Positions 57,320-64,000 of a stretch of 64,000 bases of DNA are shown here, piece by piece. Both the position numbers and the translations under genes were made by a program. Within the stretch, counting starts at the first letter, position 1, and the number at the start of each line of letters is the position of its first letter. Origin of the DNA: Prevotella sp. (GTDB lineage Bacteria > Bacteroidota > Bacteroidia > Bacteroidales > Bacteroidaceae); contig JAEEQH010000006.1 of NCBI GenBank assembly GCA_016285245.1, positions 37,607-101,606 on the forward strand, written 5' to 3'. Below the pieces are notes generated by a model. It was not told where the DNA came from and did no database searches. It worked only from the letters and a program-made list of their open reading frames with translations.

Positions 57320-60178
57320 TTACAGCTTCTGCTCCACCTCAATCTCGGTGAACGTCTCGATGATGTCGCCCACCTGGATGTCGTTGAAGTTGACGAGCGA
57401 GATACCGCACTCTAGACCCGTGGCCACTTCCTTGGCGTCGTCTTTGTAACGCTTCAGGGCGTCAATGGGGGCTGTGTGGATGACGATACCGTCGCGGATG
57501 ACGCGGGCCTTGTCCTTGTTGTGGACCTTGCCCTCGATGACCAGACCACCGGCAACGGTGCCGACCTTCGAGATCTTGAACACCTGCTTCACCTCGATCT
57601 CGCCAGAGACGACCTCCTTCTTCACCTTGTCGAGCATACCCTGCATGGTGGACTTCACCTCGTCGATAGCGTCGTAGATGATAGAGTAGGTATTGATTTC
57701 AACACCTTCGCGCTCAGCCAGACGACGGGCATCGGCCGACGGGCGCACCTGGAAGCCGACGATGATTGCCTCGGAAGCCGAAGCCAGCATGACGTCGTTC
57801 TCGCTGATCTGACCGACGGCCTTCGAGATGACGTTCACCTGCACCTTCTCCGTCGAGAGCTTGATGAACGAGTCGCTCAGAGCCTCGATGGAACCGTCGG
57901 TATCACCCTTGACGATGATGTTCAGCTCGTGGAACTCACCCAGGGCGAAGCGGTGTGACAGCTCGTCGAGACCCAGGGTCTTCGTCGTGCGGAGCGACTG
58001 CTCACGCTGCAGCTGCACACGCTTGTTGGCGATGTCGCGTGCCTCCTGCTCGGTCTCCATCACGTGGAAGGAGTCGCCGGCCGTCGGTGCACCGTTCAGT
58101 CCGAGGATGATGGCGGGCTCGGCAGGTCCTGCACTCTCTATGCGCTGGTTACGCTCGTTGAACATAGCCTTGATACGTCCGAAGGCTGTACCGGCGATGA
58201 CGACGTCGCCCTGCTTCAGGGTACCGTTGCTGACGAGCACCGTCGACACGTAGCCGCGGCCCTTGTCGAGACTGGACTCGATGATGGAGCCCGTCGCCTT
58301 GCGGTTCGGGTTGGCCTTCAGGTCGAGCATCTCGGCCTCGAGCAGCACCTTCTCCAGCAGCTCGTCGACGCCAATGCCCTTCTTGGCCGAAATCTCCTGA
58401 CACTGGTACTTACCGCCCCATTCCTCGACGAGGAGGTTCATCTGTGCCAGGTCCTCACGGATCTTGTCGGGGTTGGCGCCCGGCTTGTCTATCTTGTTGA
58501 TGGCGAACACCATCGGTACGTTGGCAGCCTGTGCGTGGGCGATGGCCTCCTTGGTGGTGGGCATCACCGAGTCGTCGGCAGCGATGATGATGATGGCGAT
58601 ATCCGTCACCTGGGCACCACGGGCACGCATGGCGGTGAAGGCCTCGTGACCAGGGGTGTCGAGGAACGTGATCTGTCGGCCGTCCTTCAGCTCGACGTTG
58701 TAGGCGCCAATGTGCTGCGTAATGCCGCCAGCCTCACCGGCGATGACGTTCGTGTTGCGGATATGGTCGAGGAGCGACGTCTTACCGTGGTCTACGTGGC
58801 CCATGACCGTTACGATCGGGGCGCGCGATATCAGGTCGTTCTCGTCGTCCTCCTCCTCCGTGATGGCGTTCTGCACCTCGGCGCTGACGTACTCCGTCGT
58901 GAAGCCGAACTCCTCGGCGACGATGTTGATGGTCTCTGCGTCGAGTCGCTGGTTGATGGACACCATGATACCGATGGACATACAGGTGCCGATGACCTGG
59001 TTGACGCCGACGTTCATCATCGTAGCCAGCTCCGAGACGGTCACGAACTCCGTCAGCTTCAGCACCGTGGACTGTGCTGCCTCGGCAGCCATCTCCTCGT
59101 TCATGCGCTCGGCGACGGCGTCGCGCTTCTCGCGGCGGTACTTGGCACCCTTCTTGTTCTGGTTCTTCGACGTCAGACGGGCCAGCGTCTCCTTCACCTG
59201 GCGTGCTACGGCCTCGTCGTCGACCTCCAGGGGCTTCTGCGGCTGGCGGTTCTTCTTGTTCTTCTTGCCGCCCTGCTGCTGGTTCATGTTCTGGCCGCCG
59301 TCCTGTGGACGTCCGTTGTTTTTCTGCTTCTTCTGCTTGTTGGCGTCCTGACGGGCCTCGGCCTCAATGTCGACACGCTCCTGGCCTATGCGCACGCGCT
59401 TCTTCTTCTCGCTGCGCTGTTGGGCGAGCTTGTCCTCACGCTCCTTCTTCTTCTCCTCCTTCGACTTCTTCTTCGGGCGGGTACTCTGGTTCAGGGCCGA
59501 GAGGTCGATCTTTCCCAGCACGTTCACCTTCGGAGCCAGCTTAGCCTCGCTCTTCAGGGTGTACACCTCGGGCTTCTCCGGGGCGCTTGCTGTCTCTTCG
59601 ACTGTCTCCTGGACGGGCTGTGCCTCCTGGGCGGGTGCCGTCTCCTTTACCTCGGCGACGGGCTCGGCAGCGGGCTTCTCCGCGGCGGGTGTCTCAACGA
59701 CAGCGGCGGGCTTCTCGGCAGGTGTCTCCACCTGCGGCTTCACCACCTCCACGGGCTCAGGCTTGCTGGCGACGGTCTCCGTGACGACGGGCTTGCTGTC
59801 AGCGGGCTTGCTGGCGACAGGCTGGGGGGCTGGCGTCTCCTTCGGGGCTGCAGGCTTCTTGTTCAGGCTGTCAAGGTCAATCTTTCCCAGGGGCTTGAAT
59901 GTCTGGCGCGGCTCCTCCTTAACCTCGACGACCTCGGGCTTCTTCTTCTCCTTTTCCTTCTTCTCCTTCTTCGGGAACAGCTGGGATGCCTGGTTCTTCA
60001 CCTCCTTATCGCCGCTGAACTCGTTGACGAGAGCTTCGTATTGGGTATCGCTGATCTTGGTGTTGGGCGTCGCGTCGTCCTTCACCTCGCCAAGACTGCT
60101 CTTCTTCTTCAGGAAGTCGACAGCCGTCTGCAGGCCGATGTTTAATTCTGTTAATACTTTATTTAATCTAACTCCCAT
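57320..60178 (-). CDS. infB: Translation initiation factor IF-2
   Basis: GTPase that places initiator tRNA on the 30S subunit; 952 residues. An N-terminal IF2N domain ([19 protein letters not shown]) is followed by a long Lys/Glu/Pro/Ala-rich region (about 70-345), then G-domain motifs [11 protein letters not shown] (about 458), DTPGHEAF and NKIDKP, and the C-terminal IF-2 domains ending [10 protein letters not shown]. Last gene of rimP-nusA-infB; a repeat spacer separates it from nusA. Confidence 0.97.
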   Translation of the reverse strand: MGVRLNKVLTELNIGLQTAVDFLKKKSSLGEVKDDATPNTKISDTQYEALVNEFSGDKEVKNQASQLFPKKEKKEKEKKKPEVVEVKEEPRQTFKPLGKIDLDSLNKKPAAPKETPAPQPVASKPADSKPVVTETVASKPEPVEVVKPQVETPAEKPAAVVETPAAEKPAAEPVAEVKETAPAQEAQPVQETVEETASAPEKPEVYTLKSEAKLAPKVNVLGKIDLSALNQSTRPKKKSKEEKKKEREDKLAQQRSEKKKRVRIGQERVDIEAEARQDANKQKKQKNNGRPQDGGQNMNQQQGGKKNKKNRQPQKPLEVDDEAVARQVKETLARLTSKNQNKKGAKYRREKRDAVAERMNEEMAAEAAQSTVLKLTEFVTVSELATMMNVGVNQVIGTCMSIGIMVSINQRLDAETINIVAEEFGFTTEYVSAEVQNAITEEEDDENDLISRAPIVTVMGHVDHGKTSLLDHIRNTNVIAGEAGGITQHIGAYNVELKDGRQITFLDTPGHEAFTAMRARGAQVTDIAIIIIAADDSVMPTTKEAIAHAQAANVPMVFAINKIDKPGANPDKIREDLAQMNLLVEEWGGKYQCQEISAKKGIGVDELLEKVLLEAEMLDLKANPNRKATGSIIESSLDKGRGYVSTVLVSNGTLKQGDVVIAGTAFGRIKAMFNERNQRIESAGPAEPAIILGLNGAPTAGDSFHVMETEQEARDIANKRVQLQREQSLRTTKTLGLDELSHRFALGEFHELNIIVKGDTDGSIEALSDSFIKLSTEKVQVNVISKAVGQISENDVMLASASEAIIVGFQVRPSADARRLAEREGVEINTYSIIYDAIDEVKSTMQGMLDKVKKEVVSGEIEVKQVFKISKVGTVAGGLVIEGKVHNKDKARVIRDGIVIHTAPIDALKRYKDDAKEVATGLECGISLVNFNDIQVGDIIETFTEIEVEQKL

Positions 60179-60307
60179 TCTTTATTCAATTCTTAATTCT
60201 TAATTCTTAATGCTTAATTGTTTTCTTAATGCTCAATGCTCAATTGTTCCTAATGCCCATGCTTTTGTGGCGCAGCCAATTAAGCATTAAGCATTAAGCA
60301 TTAAGCA
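60179..60307. repeat. AATGCTTAATGC/TTAAGCATTAAGC repeat between nusA and infB
   Basis: The entire 129-bp spacer is word repeats: TTCTTAATTCTTAATTC and TTAATGCTCAATGCTCAATT on one side, four TTAAGCA copies on the other. The two sides are inverse, so the nusA-infB transcript would form a long hairpin. Confidence 0.85.
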
Positions 60308-61567
60308 TTACTCAAACTCCGCACGCAGCACGTTCAGCACCTCGTCGACGGTCTCCTCCTCGAGGTCGGCCTTCTCGATGAGCATCTCACGCGGAGCGTT
60401 CAGCACGGCCTTGGCCGTATCAAGACCGATGGCCTTGATGGAGTCGATGATCCACTGGTCAATCTCGTCGGAGAACTCGTCGAGATAGATGTCCTCGTCG
60501 GCATCCGACTCGCTGACGACGCGGAAGACGTCGATGGTGTGCTCCGTGAGCATCGAGGCGAGCTTGATGTTCATGCCGCCCTTGCCGATGGCCAGGCTGA
60601 CCTCCTCGGGCTGCAGGTACACCTCGGCCTTGCGGTTCTCCTCGTCGAGGGTGATGCTCGACACCTTGGCGGGCGACAGGGCGCGCTGGATGAAGAGCTG
60701 TGTGTTGCTGGAGTAGTTGATGACATCGATGTTCTCGCCACCCAGTTCGCGGACGATGCCGTGGACGCGGCTGCCCTTCACGCCGACGCAGGCGCCAACG
60801 GGGTCGATGCGCTCGTCGTAGCTCTCGACGGCCACCTTGGCACGCTCGCCCGGCATGCGGGCCACCTTCTTGATGGTGATGAGTCCGTCGTTGATCTCGG
60901 GAACCTCGGCCTCGAGCAGTCGCTCCAGGAACACGGGGCTCGTGCGGCTCAGGATGATGCGGGGGTTGTTGTTCTCGTTCTGCACCTCCTTGACGATGGC
61001 GCGAACGGTCTCGCCCTTGTGGTAGTTGTCGGCAGGTATCTGCTCCGACTTCGGCAGGTGCAGCTCGTTGCCCTCGTCGTCCATCAGCAGCACCTCGCGC
61101 TTCCACATCTGGTAGACCTCGCCGCTGACGACGGTACCCACCTTGTCCTTGTACTTCTGGTACAGCGAGTCGTGCTCCAGCTCCAGGATCTTCGATGCCA
61201 GCGTCTGACGGAGGTTCAGGATGGCACGACGGCCGAACTTCTGGAAGTCGACCTCCTCGGACACCTCCTCGCCCACCTCGTAGTCGGGCTCAATCTTCTG
61301 TGCCTCCGACAGCGAGATCTCCTTGTTCTCGTCCTCCACCTCGCCGTCGGCGACGACGATGCGGTTACGGTGAATCTCGAAGTCACCCTTGTCGGGGTTC
61401 ACAATCACGTCAAAGTTCTCGTCCGAGCCGAACAGCTTGGCGATGACATTACGAAAACTCTCCTCAAGAACGCTCACCAGCGTGGTGCGGTCGATGTTCT
61501 TGGTCTCCTTAAATTCCTGAAAGGTCTCAATCATCGAGGGACCTTTCGCGTCTTTTCTTGTTGCCAT
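60308..61567 (-). CDS. nusA: Transcription termination/antitermination factor NusA
   Basis: RNA polymerase-binding elongation factor, 419 residues: N-terminal domain (MIETFQEFKETKNIDR), S1 domain (GTVVSGEVYQMWKREV), KH1 and KH2 (VGACVGVKGSRVHGIV, LAIGKGGMNIKLAS) and a short acidic C-terminus. Encoded between rimP and infB, as in most bacteria. Confidence 0.97.
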   Translation of the reverse strand: MATRKDAKGPSMIETFQEFKETKNIDRTTLVSVLEESFRNVIAKLFGSDENFDVIVNPDKGDFEIHRNRIVVADGEVEDENKEISLSEAQKIEPDYEVGEEVSEEVDFQKFGRRAILNLRQTLASKILELEHDSLYQKYKDKVGTVVSGEVYQMWKREVLLMDDEGNELHLPKSEQIPADNYHKGETVRAIVKEVQNENNNPRIILSRTSPVFLERLLEAEVPEINDGLITIKKVARMPGERAKVAVESYDERIDPVGACVGVKGSRVHGIVRELGGENIDVINYSSNTQLFIQRALSPAKVSSITLDEENRKAEVYLQPEEVSLAIGKGGMNIKLASMLTEHTIDVFRVVSESDADEDIYLDEFSDEIDQWIIDSIKAIGLDTAKAVLNAPREMLIEKADLEEETVDEVLNVLRAEFE

Positions 61568-61650
61568 TTATATTGTTTTTATTTCAATTCTTCAATTTTT
61601 CAATTTTTCCGCTCGGCTTTGCCGCTTTGCTTGCAAAGAATTCTTCAATT
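61568..61650. repeat. Repeat spacer between rimP and nusA
   Basis: TTCAATTCTTCAATTTTTCA words, the small dyad CGGC-TTT-GCCG and GAATTCTTCAATT at the far end. Confidence 0.6.
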
Positions 61651-62118
61651 CTACTTGAACGCCAGCAGGTACTTCACCGACTTCACCTCGTCCATCGAGA
61701 ACGTCTTGTCAACGTCGGCCATCACGGGGCGCTTCTTGCCCTCCACGACCTGCTTCTCCTTGACGGTCACCACGAACGTGCGGCCGTCGACCTCCTTCAT
61801 CACACCTTTCAGCTTCACGCCGTCGGCCTGGAGCACCTCCACCTCGTCGCCGATGTGGTTCTTGTACTGCTGCTCCACCTTGAACGGCTGGCCCAGACCG
61901 GCGCTGCCCACCTCCAGCTCGTAGTCGCCGAGCTCCTCGCCCAGCTTCTCCTGCAGGAAGCGGCTCAGTTCGGCGCAGTCCTCAATCCACACGCCGTCGG
62001 CATGGTCAATCTCAATCACGATGCGGTCGTCGGCACCGAAGATAATGTCTACCAGAAAGTAGTCGCCTTGCTGCAACCACTCGTCAACTAATGTCTTTAC
62101 AACTTCTTTGTTAATCAT
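61651..62118 (-). CDS. rimP: Ribosome maturation factor RimP
   Basis: Small protein needed for 30S assembly; 155 residues, normal length. The N-terminal domain holds DYFLVDIIFGADDRIVIEID and CAELSRFLQEKL, with the GLGQPFKVEQQY junction and an SH3-like C-terminal domain (HIGDEVEVLQADGVKLKGVM). First gene of rimP-nusA-infB with a consensus promoter upstream. Confidence 0.94.
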   Translation of the reverse strand: MINKEVVKTLVDEWLQQGDYFLVDIIFGADDRIVIEIDHADGVWIEDCAELSRFLQEKLGEELGDYELEVGSAGLGQPFKVEQQYKNHIGDEVEVLQADGVKLKGVMKEVDGRTFVVTVKEKQVVEGKKRPVMADVDKTFSMDEVKSVKYLLAFK

Positions 62119-62182
62119 CTATACGTTTATTTATAATGCAAATGAGAGACCCTTTCGAGTCTCTCATTCCACTGAACGGGTG

Positions 62183-62214
62183 CAAAGGTACGACTTTTTT
62201 TGCACTCCTGCAAA
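62183..62214 (-). promoter_or_regulatory. Promoter of rimP-nusA-infB
   Basis: Minus-strand TTTG (62214-62211), 20 bp, TACCTTTG (62190-62183); 64 bp from ATG 62118. It overlaps the 3' end region of the S41 protease gene spacer. Confidence 0.78.
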
Positions 62215-62229
62215 TATTCCGTTCGTTTT

Positions 62230-63813
62230 TTACCGTTTTTCCGCAATTTTCTCCGTCAGCACACCCACGGCGGCCTCCAGCTGGCGGTCGTGACGGAGTC
62301 CGGCCTCCAGCACGCCTGACTGGTAGTAGTAGGCGGCCAGAATGTCCTCCTCCAGCATCTGGCGCAGCACCGTCTCGTGCTGGTCCAGGTCGCGGCCGAT
62401 GTCGTGCTTCAGCTTTGCCTCCAGGGCGTCGAAGGTCTCGCGGGCCTCGTCGTAGTAGCCCTCGAACTTCGCCGTCTTCACCAGCTCCGCCAGCTGCTTC
62501 TTGCTCACGGGGTCGTAGGTGAAGCCGCTCTTCAGCACCCGCTGCTTGAACTCCGCGAAGTCGGCATCCGTCAGGTGGAACTCCGCAGGCTTGTCAATCG
62601 TCGGGTGGCGGCTGATGTAGTCCACCACGTAGTCGAAGGCCACCTCCGTCGAGTCCACGCCGCTGCCCGTCAGGTAGTAGGCGATGTTCGGCAGCGTGTC
62701 CAGCTTCACCACCATGTCGGGCTCAACGCCCGTGCCCTGTATGCAACGGTCGCTGGGCAGGTAGTAGCGGCTCGTCGTAATCTTCACGTTCGTATTGTAA
62801 GGCAGGTCGATGGGCACCTGTACCAGTCCCTTCCCGTATGTGCGCGTACCTACTAATATCGCGCGTTTCAGGTCCTGCAGCGCACCACAGGTGATCTCGC
62901 TGGCCGAGGCCGACTCGCCGTTCACCAGCACCGCCAGCGGCATCAGCGTGTCCAGCGGCTCCACCGTCGTCTTGTACTCATGGACGGCCTGCTTCATCTT
63001 GCCGCGGTTCGACACCACCGTCAGCCCCCTCGGCACGAACATATTCACCAGGTTCACAGCCTCAGCCTCGGAGCCGCCGCCGTTGCCACGCAGGTCCAGC
63101 ACCAGCGCCTTCATGCCGCGGTTGCGCAGGTCGACGAAGGCACGGCGCACCTCCTGCGAGCAGCCCTCCGTAAACTGGCTCAGGCTGATGTAGCCCACGC
63201 CACCCTCGCGCATACCATAAAAAGGAATCGTCGGCGAATACTGTATCTGACGGCGCGTCACCTTCATCTTCATCTCCTTGCCCGTCGACGGACGGCGTAT
63301 CTTCAGCATGAACGTCGTGCCGGCATCGCCGCGCAGGCGCTCGCTCACATACTTCGTGTCCTTGCCCGTCATCACCGAGTCGTCGATGGACAGGATCACG
63401 TCGCCCTTCTTCAGACCGACCTCCTGCGCCGGCGTCCCCTCGTAAGGCTCGTCGATCACCACCGTCTTCTGGCCCAGGTGGTAGCGTATCAGCGCACCAA
63501 TGCCGCCATACTTACCCGAAATGAACGTCCGCAGGTCCTTCTGCTCAGGGAAGTACTCCGTGTAGGGGTCCAGCGACCGTAGCATCGACTTGATGCCCGT
63601 GCCAATCACCTTCTCCGCGTCCAGCGTGTCCACGTACATCAAGTCCAGGTACTTGTACAGTTGGTTGAAGATGTCCAGGTGCTTCGCCACCTCCAGGTGG
63701 TGGTTCTTCGCGGCAGCCGCCGCCGACTGCGCCGAACGGTTCGACTCCTGGGCCTGGAGCGACAGCGCCAGCAACAGCGAAACAGCTATGAAAATGTGTC
63801 GTTTTGTCCTCAT
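62230..63813 (-). CDS. S41-family carboxy-terminal processing peptidase
   Basis: A 527-residue exported protease (signal peptide MRTKRHIFIAVSLLLALSLQAQ): an N-terminal helical domain, a PDZ domain (about 80-165, EGTPAQEVGLKKGDVILSID), and the catalytic S41 domain with Ser in NGESASASEI and Lys in GTRTYGKGLVQ. Tail-specific proteases of this kind trim periplasmic proteins. ATG 63813 is preferred over the ATG at 63834, which overlaps the -7 box (TATCTTTG, minus strand 63839-63832). Confidence 0.93.
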   Translation of the reverse strand: MRTKRHIFIAVSLLLALSLQAQESNRSAQSAAAAAKNHHLEVAKHLDIFNQLYKYLDLMYVDTLDAEKVIGTGIKSMLRSLDPYTEYFPEQKDLRTFISGKYGGIGALIRYHLGQKTVVIDEPYEGTPAQEVGLKKGDVILSIDDSVMTGKDTKYVSERLRGDAGTTFMLKIRRPSTGKEMKMKVTRRQIQYSPTIPFYGMREGGVGYISLSQFTEGCSQEVRRAFVDLRNRGMKALVLDLRGNGGGSEAEAVNLVNMFVPRGLTVVSNRGKMKQAVHEYKTTVEPLDTLMPLAVLVNGESASASEITCGALQDLKRAILVGTRTYGKGLVQVPIDLPYNTNVKITTSRYYLPSDRCIQGTGVEPDMVVKLDTLPNIAYYLTGSGVDSTEVAFDYVVDYISRHPTIDKPAEFHLTDADFAEFKQRVLKSGFTYDPVSKKQLAELVKTAKFEGYYDEARETFDALEAKLKHDIGRDLDQHETVLRQMLEEDILAAYYYQSGVLEAGLRHDRQLEAAVGVLTEKIAEKR

Positions 63814-63831
63814 AATCGTCAATTTTGCGTG

Positions 63832-63839
63832 CAAAGATA
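63832..63839 (-). promoter_or_regulatory. -7 element of the S41 peptidase gene
   Basis: CAAAGATA on the plus strand reads TATCTTTG on the minus strand, 18 bp from ATG 63813. Confidence 0.6.
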
Positions 63840-63878
63840 CAAAAAAATACGGTTCGCGTGAATTTTTTTGCGAAAAAG

Positions 63879-63910
63879 TTTGGTAGTTTCAAAAATTCGC
63901 CGTACTTTTG
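63879..63910 (+). promoter_or_regulatory. Promoter of the tRNA-Asn gene
   Basis: TTTG (63879-63882), 20 bp, TACTTTTG (63903-63910), 22 bp before the tRNA 5' end. Confidence 0.72.
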
Positions 63911-63932
63911 CACCCGCTTAACAGCAAAACCT

Positions 63933-64000
63933 GCTTCAGTAGCTCAGTTGGTTAGAGCACCTGACTGTTAATCAGGGGGTCGTTGGTTCAAGCCCATCCT
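63933..64000 (+). tRNA. tRNA-Asn (GTT), cut by the window end
   Basis: The first 68 bases of a tRNA: acceptor strand GCTTCAG, T8-A9, D stem GCTC/GAGC, anticodon stem CCTGA/TCAGG around loop CTGTTAA (anticodon GTT, asparagine), and T loop TTCAAGC. The 3' acceptor strand lies outside the window; the last two bases seen (CT) fit its expected start. Confidence 0.93.

Noticed and set aside
58064..60145. 693-codon plus-strand open frame opposite infB
   Set aside because: Leucine-rich shadow of the Lys/Glu-rich IF-2 coding strand; no promoter and no domain.
62230..62260. Riboswitch or leader peptide before rimP
   Set aside because: The leader is only about 60 bases and no conserved structure was recognisable.

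Overview
The window reads as a chromosomal segment of a Bacteroidales bacterium, most likely Prevotellaceae (Prevotella sensu lato). The evidence is the Bacteroidetes-type promoters (TTTG, a 19-20 bp spacer, TAnnTTTG) before many genes, the lack of Shine-Dalgarno sites, the dapB-lepB-lepB-wbqC order, a long Bacteroidetes-type signal peptidase I, BspA-type leucine-rich lipoproteins, and a GC-rich core broken by AT-richer glycan genes. No phage, transposase, CRISPR array or plasmid gene was seen.

Layout. 1-20.7 kb: a cut-off gene at the left edge; the SUF Fe-S genes sufC-sufD-sufS; dapB, lepB, a catalytically degenerate lepB paralogue and wbqC; a redox-dead thioredoxin-fold lipoprotein; a phytase-type histidine phosphatase; a sialate O-acetylesterase; topA-aroK followed by a displaced sufB; and a four-gene probable L-fucose oxidation cluster (aldo/keto reductase, lactonase-like amidohydrolase, FucP, zinc dehydrogenase). 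20.7-35 kb: a surface-glycan region with six glycosyltransferases, two paralogous membrane acyltransferases, a flippase, an alpha-1,2-fucosyltransferase-like enzyme, LicD, and a phosphonate pair (a cytidylyltransferase-PEP mutase fusion and an iron alcohol dehydrogenase). Much of it is AT-rich and looks acquired. 35-45 kb: a secreted CE1-type esterase, ybeY, coaD, a serpin, an 820-bp repeat-filled gap, ruvB, a small XRE protein and a 1198-residue GH43-like/GH2 fusion. 45-53.5 kb: a LytTR two-component system, a broken TPR/HTH regulator, and a run of LRR, barrel and lipoprotein genes with shared palindromic repeats and duplicated leaders. 53.5-64 kb: speA-argB, an ECF sigma factor, the rimP-nusA-infB operon, an S41 protease and a tRNA-Asn running off the right edge.

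The most unusual signal is not one gene. The segment is saturated with many unrelated families of short word-like repeats and palindromes. They fill intergenic gaps and also sit in frame inside conserved proteins (SufD, SufS, SufB, TopA, WbqC-like, esterase, GH43/GH2, response regulator, histidine kinase), always at places expected to be loops or linkers. The clearest case is the histidine kinase, where a His/Met/Pro-rich repeat array is bracketed by a 37-bp inverted repeat (35 of 37 matching) read through in frame. In the glycosidase, a spacer-type repeat forms the linker joining two enzyme modules. Other structures worth attention are tandem promoter modules with start-site hairpins that differ in sequence but keep their pairing (speA, sufS), two arrays of 21-bp near-palindromic units with different cores, and a TGATCA-type repeat family confined to one surface-protein locus.

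Functionally the window joins housekeeping genes (Fe-S assembly, topoisomerase, translation initiation, secretion) with a glycan island whose predicted product carries fucose, acyl groups and probably a CMP-activated phosphonate delivered by LicD. The phosphonopyruvate decarboxylase normally needed between the two phosphonate enzymes is not in the window. All functions are assigned from sequence motifs recognised by eye; no database search was run.
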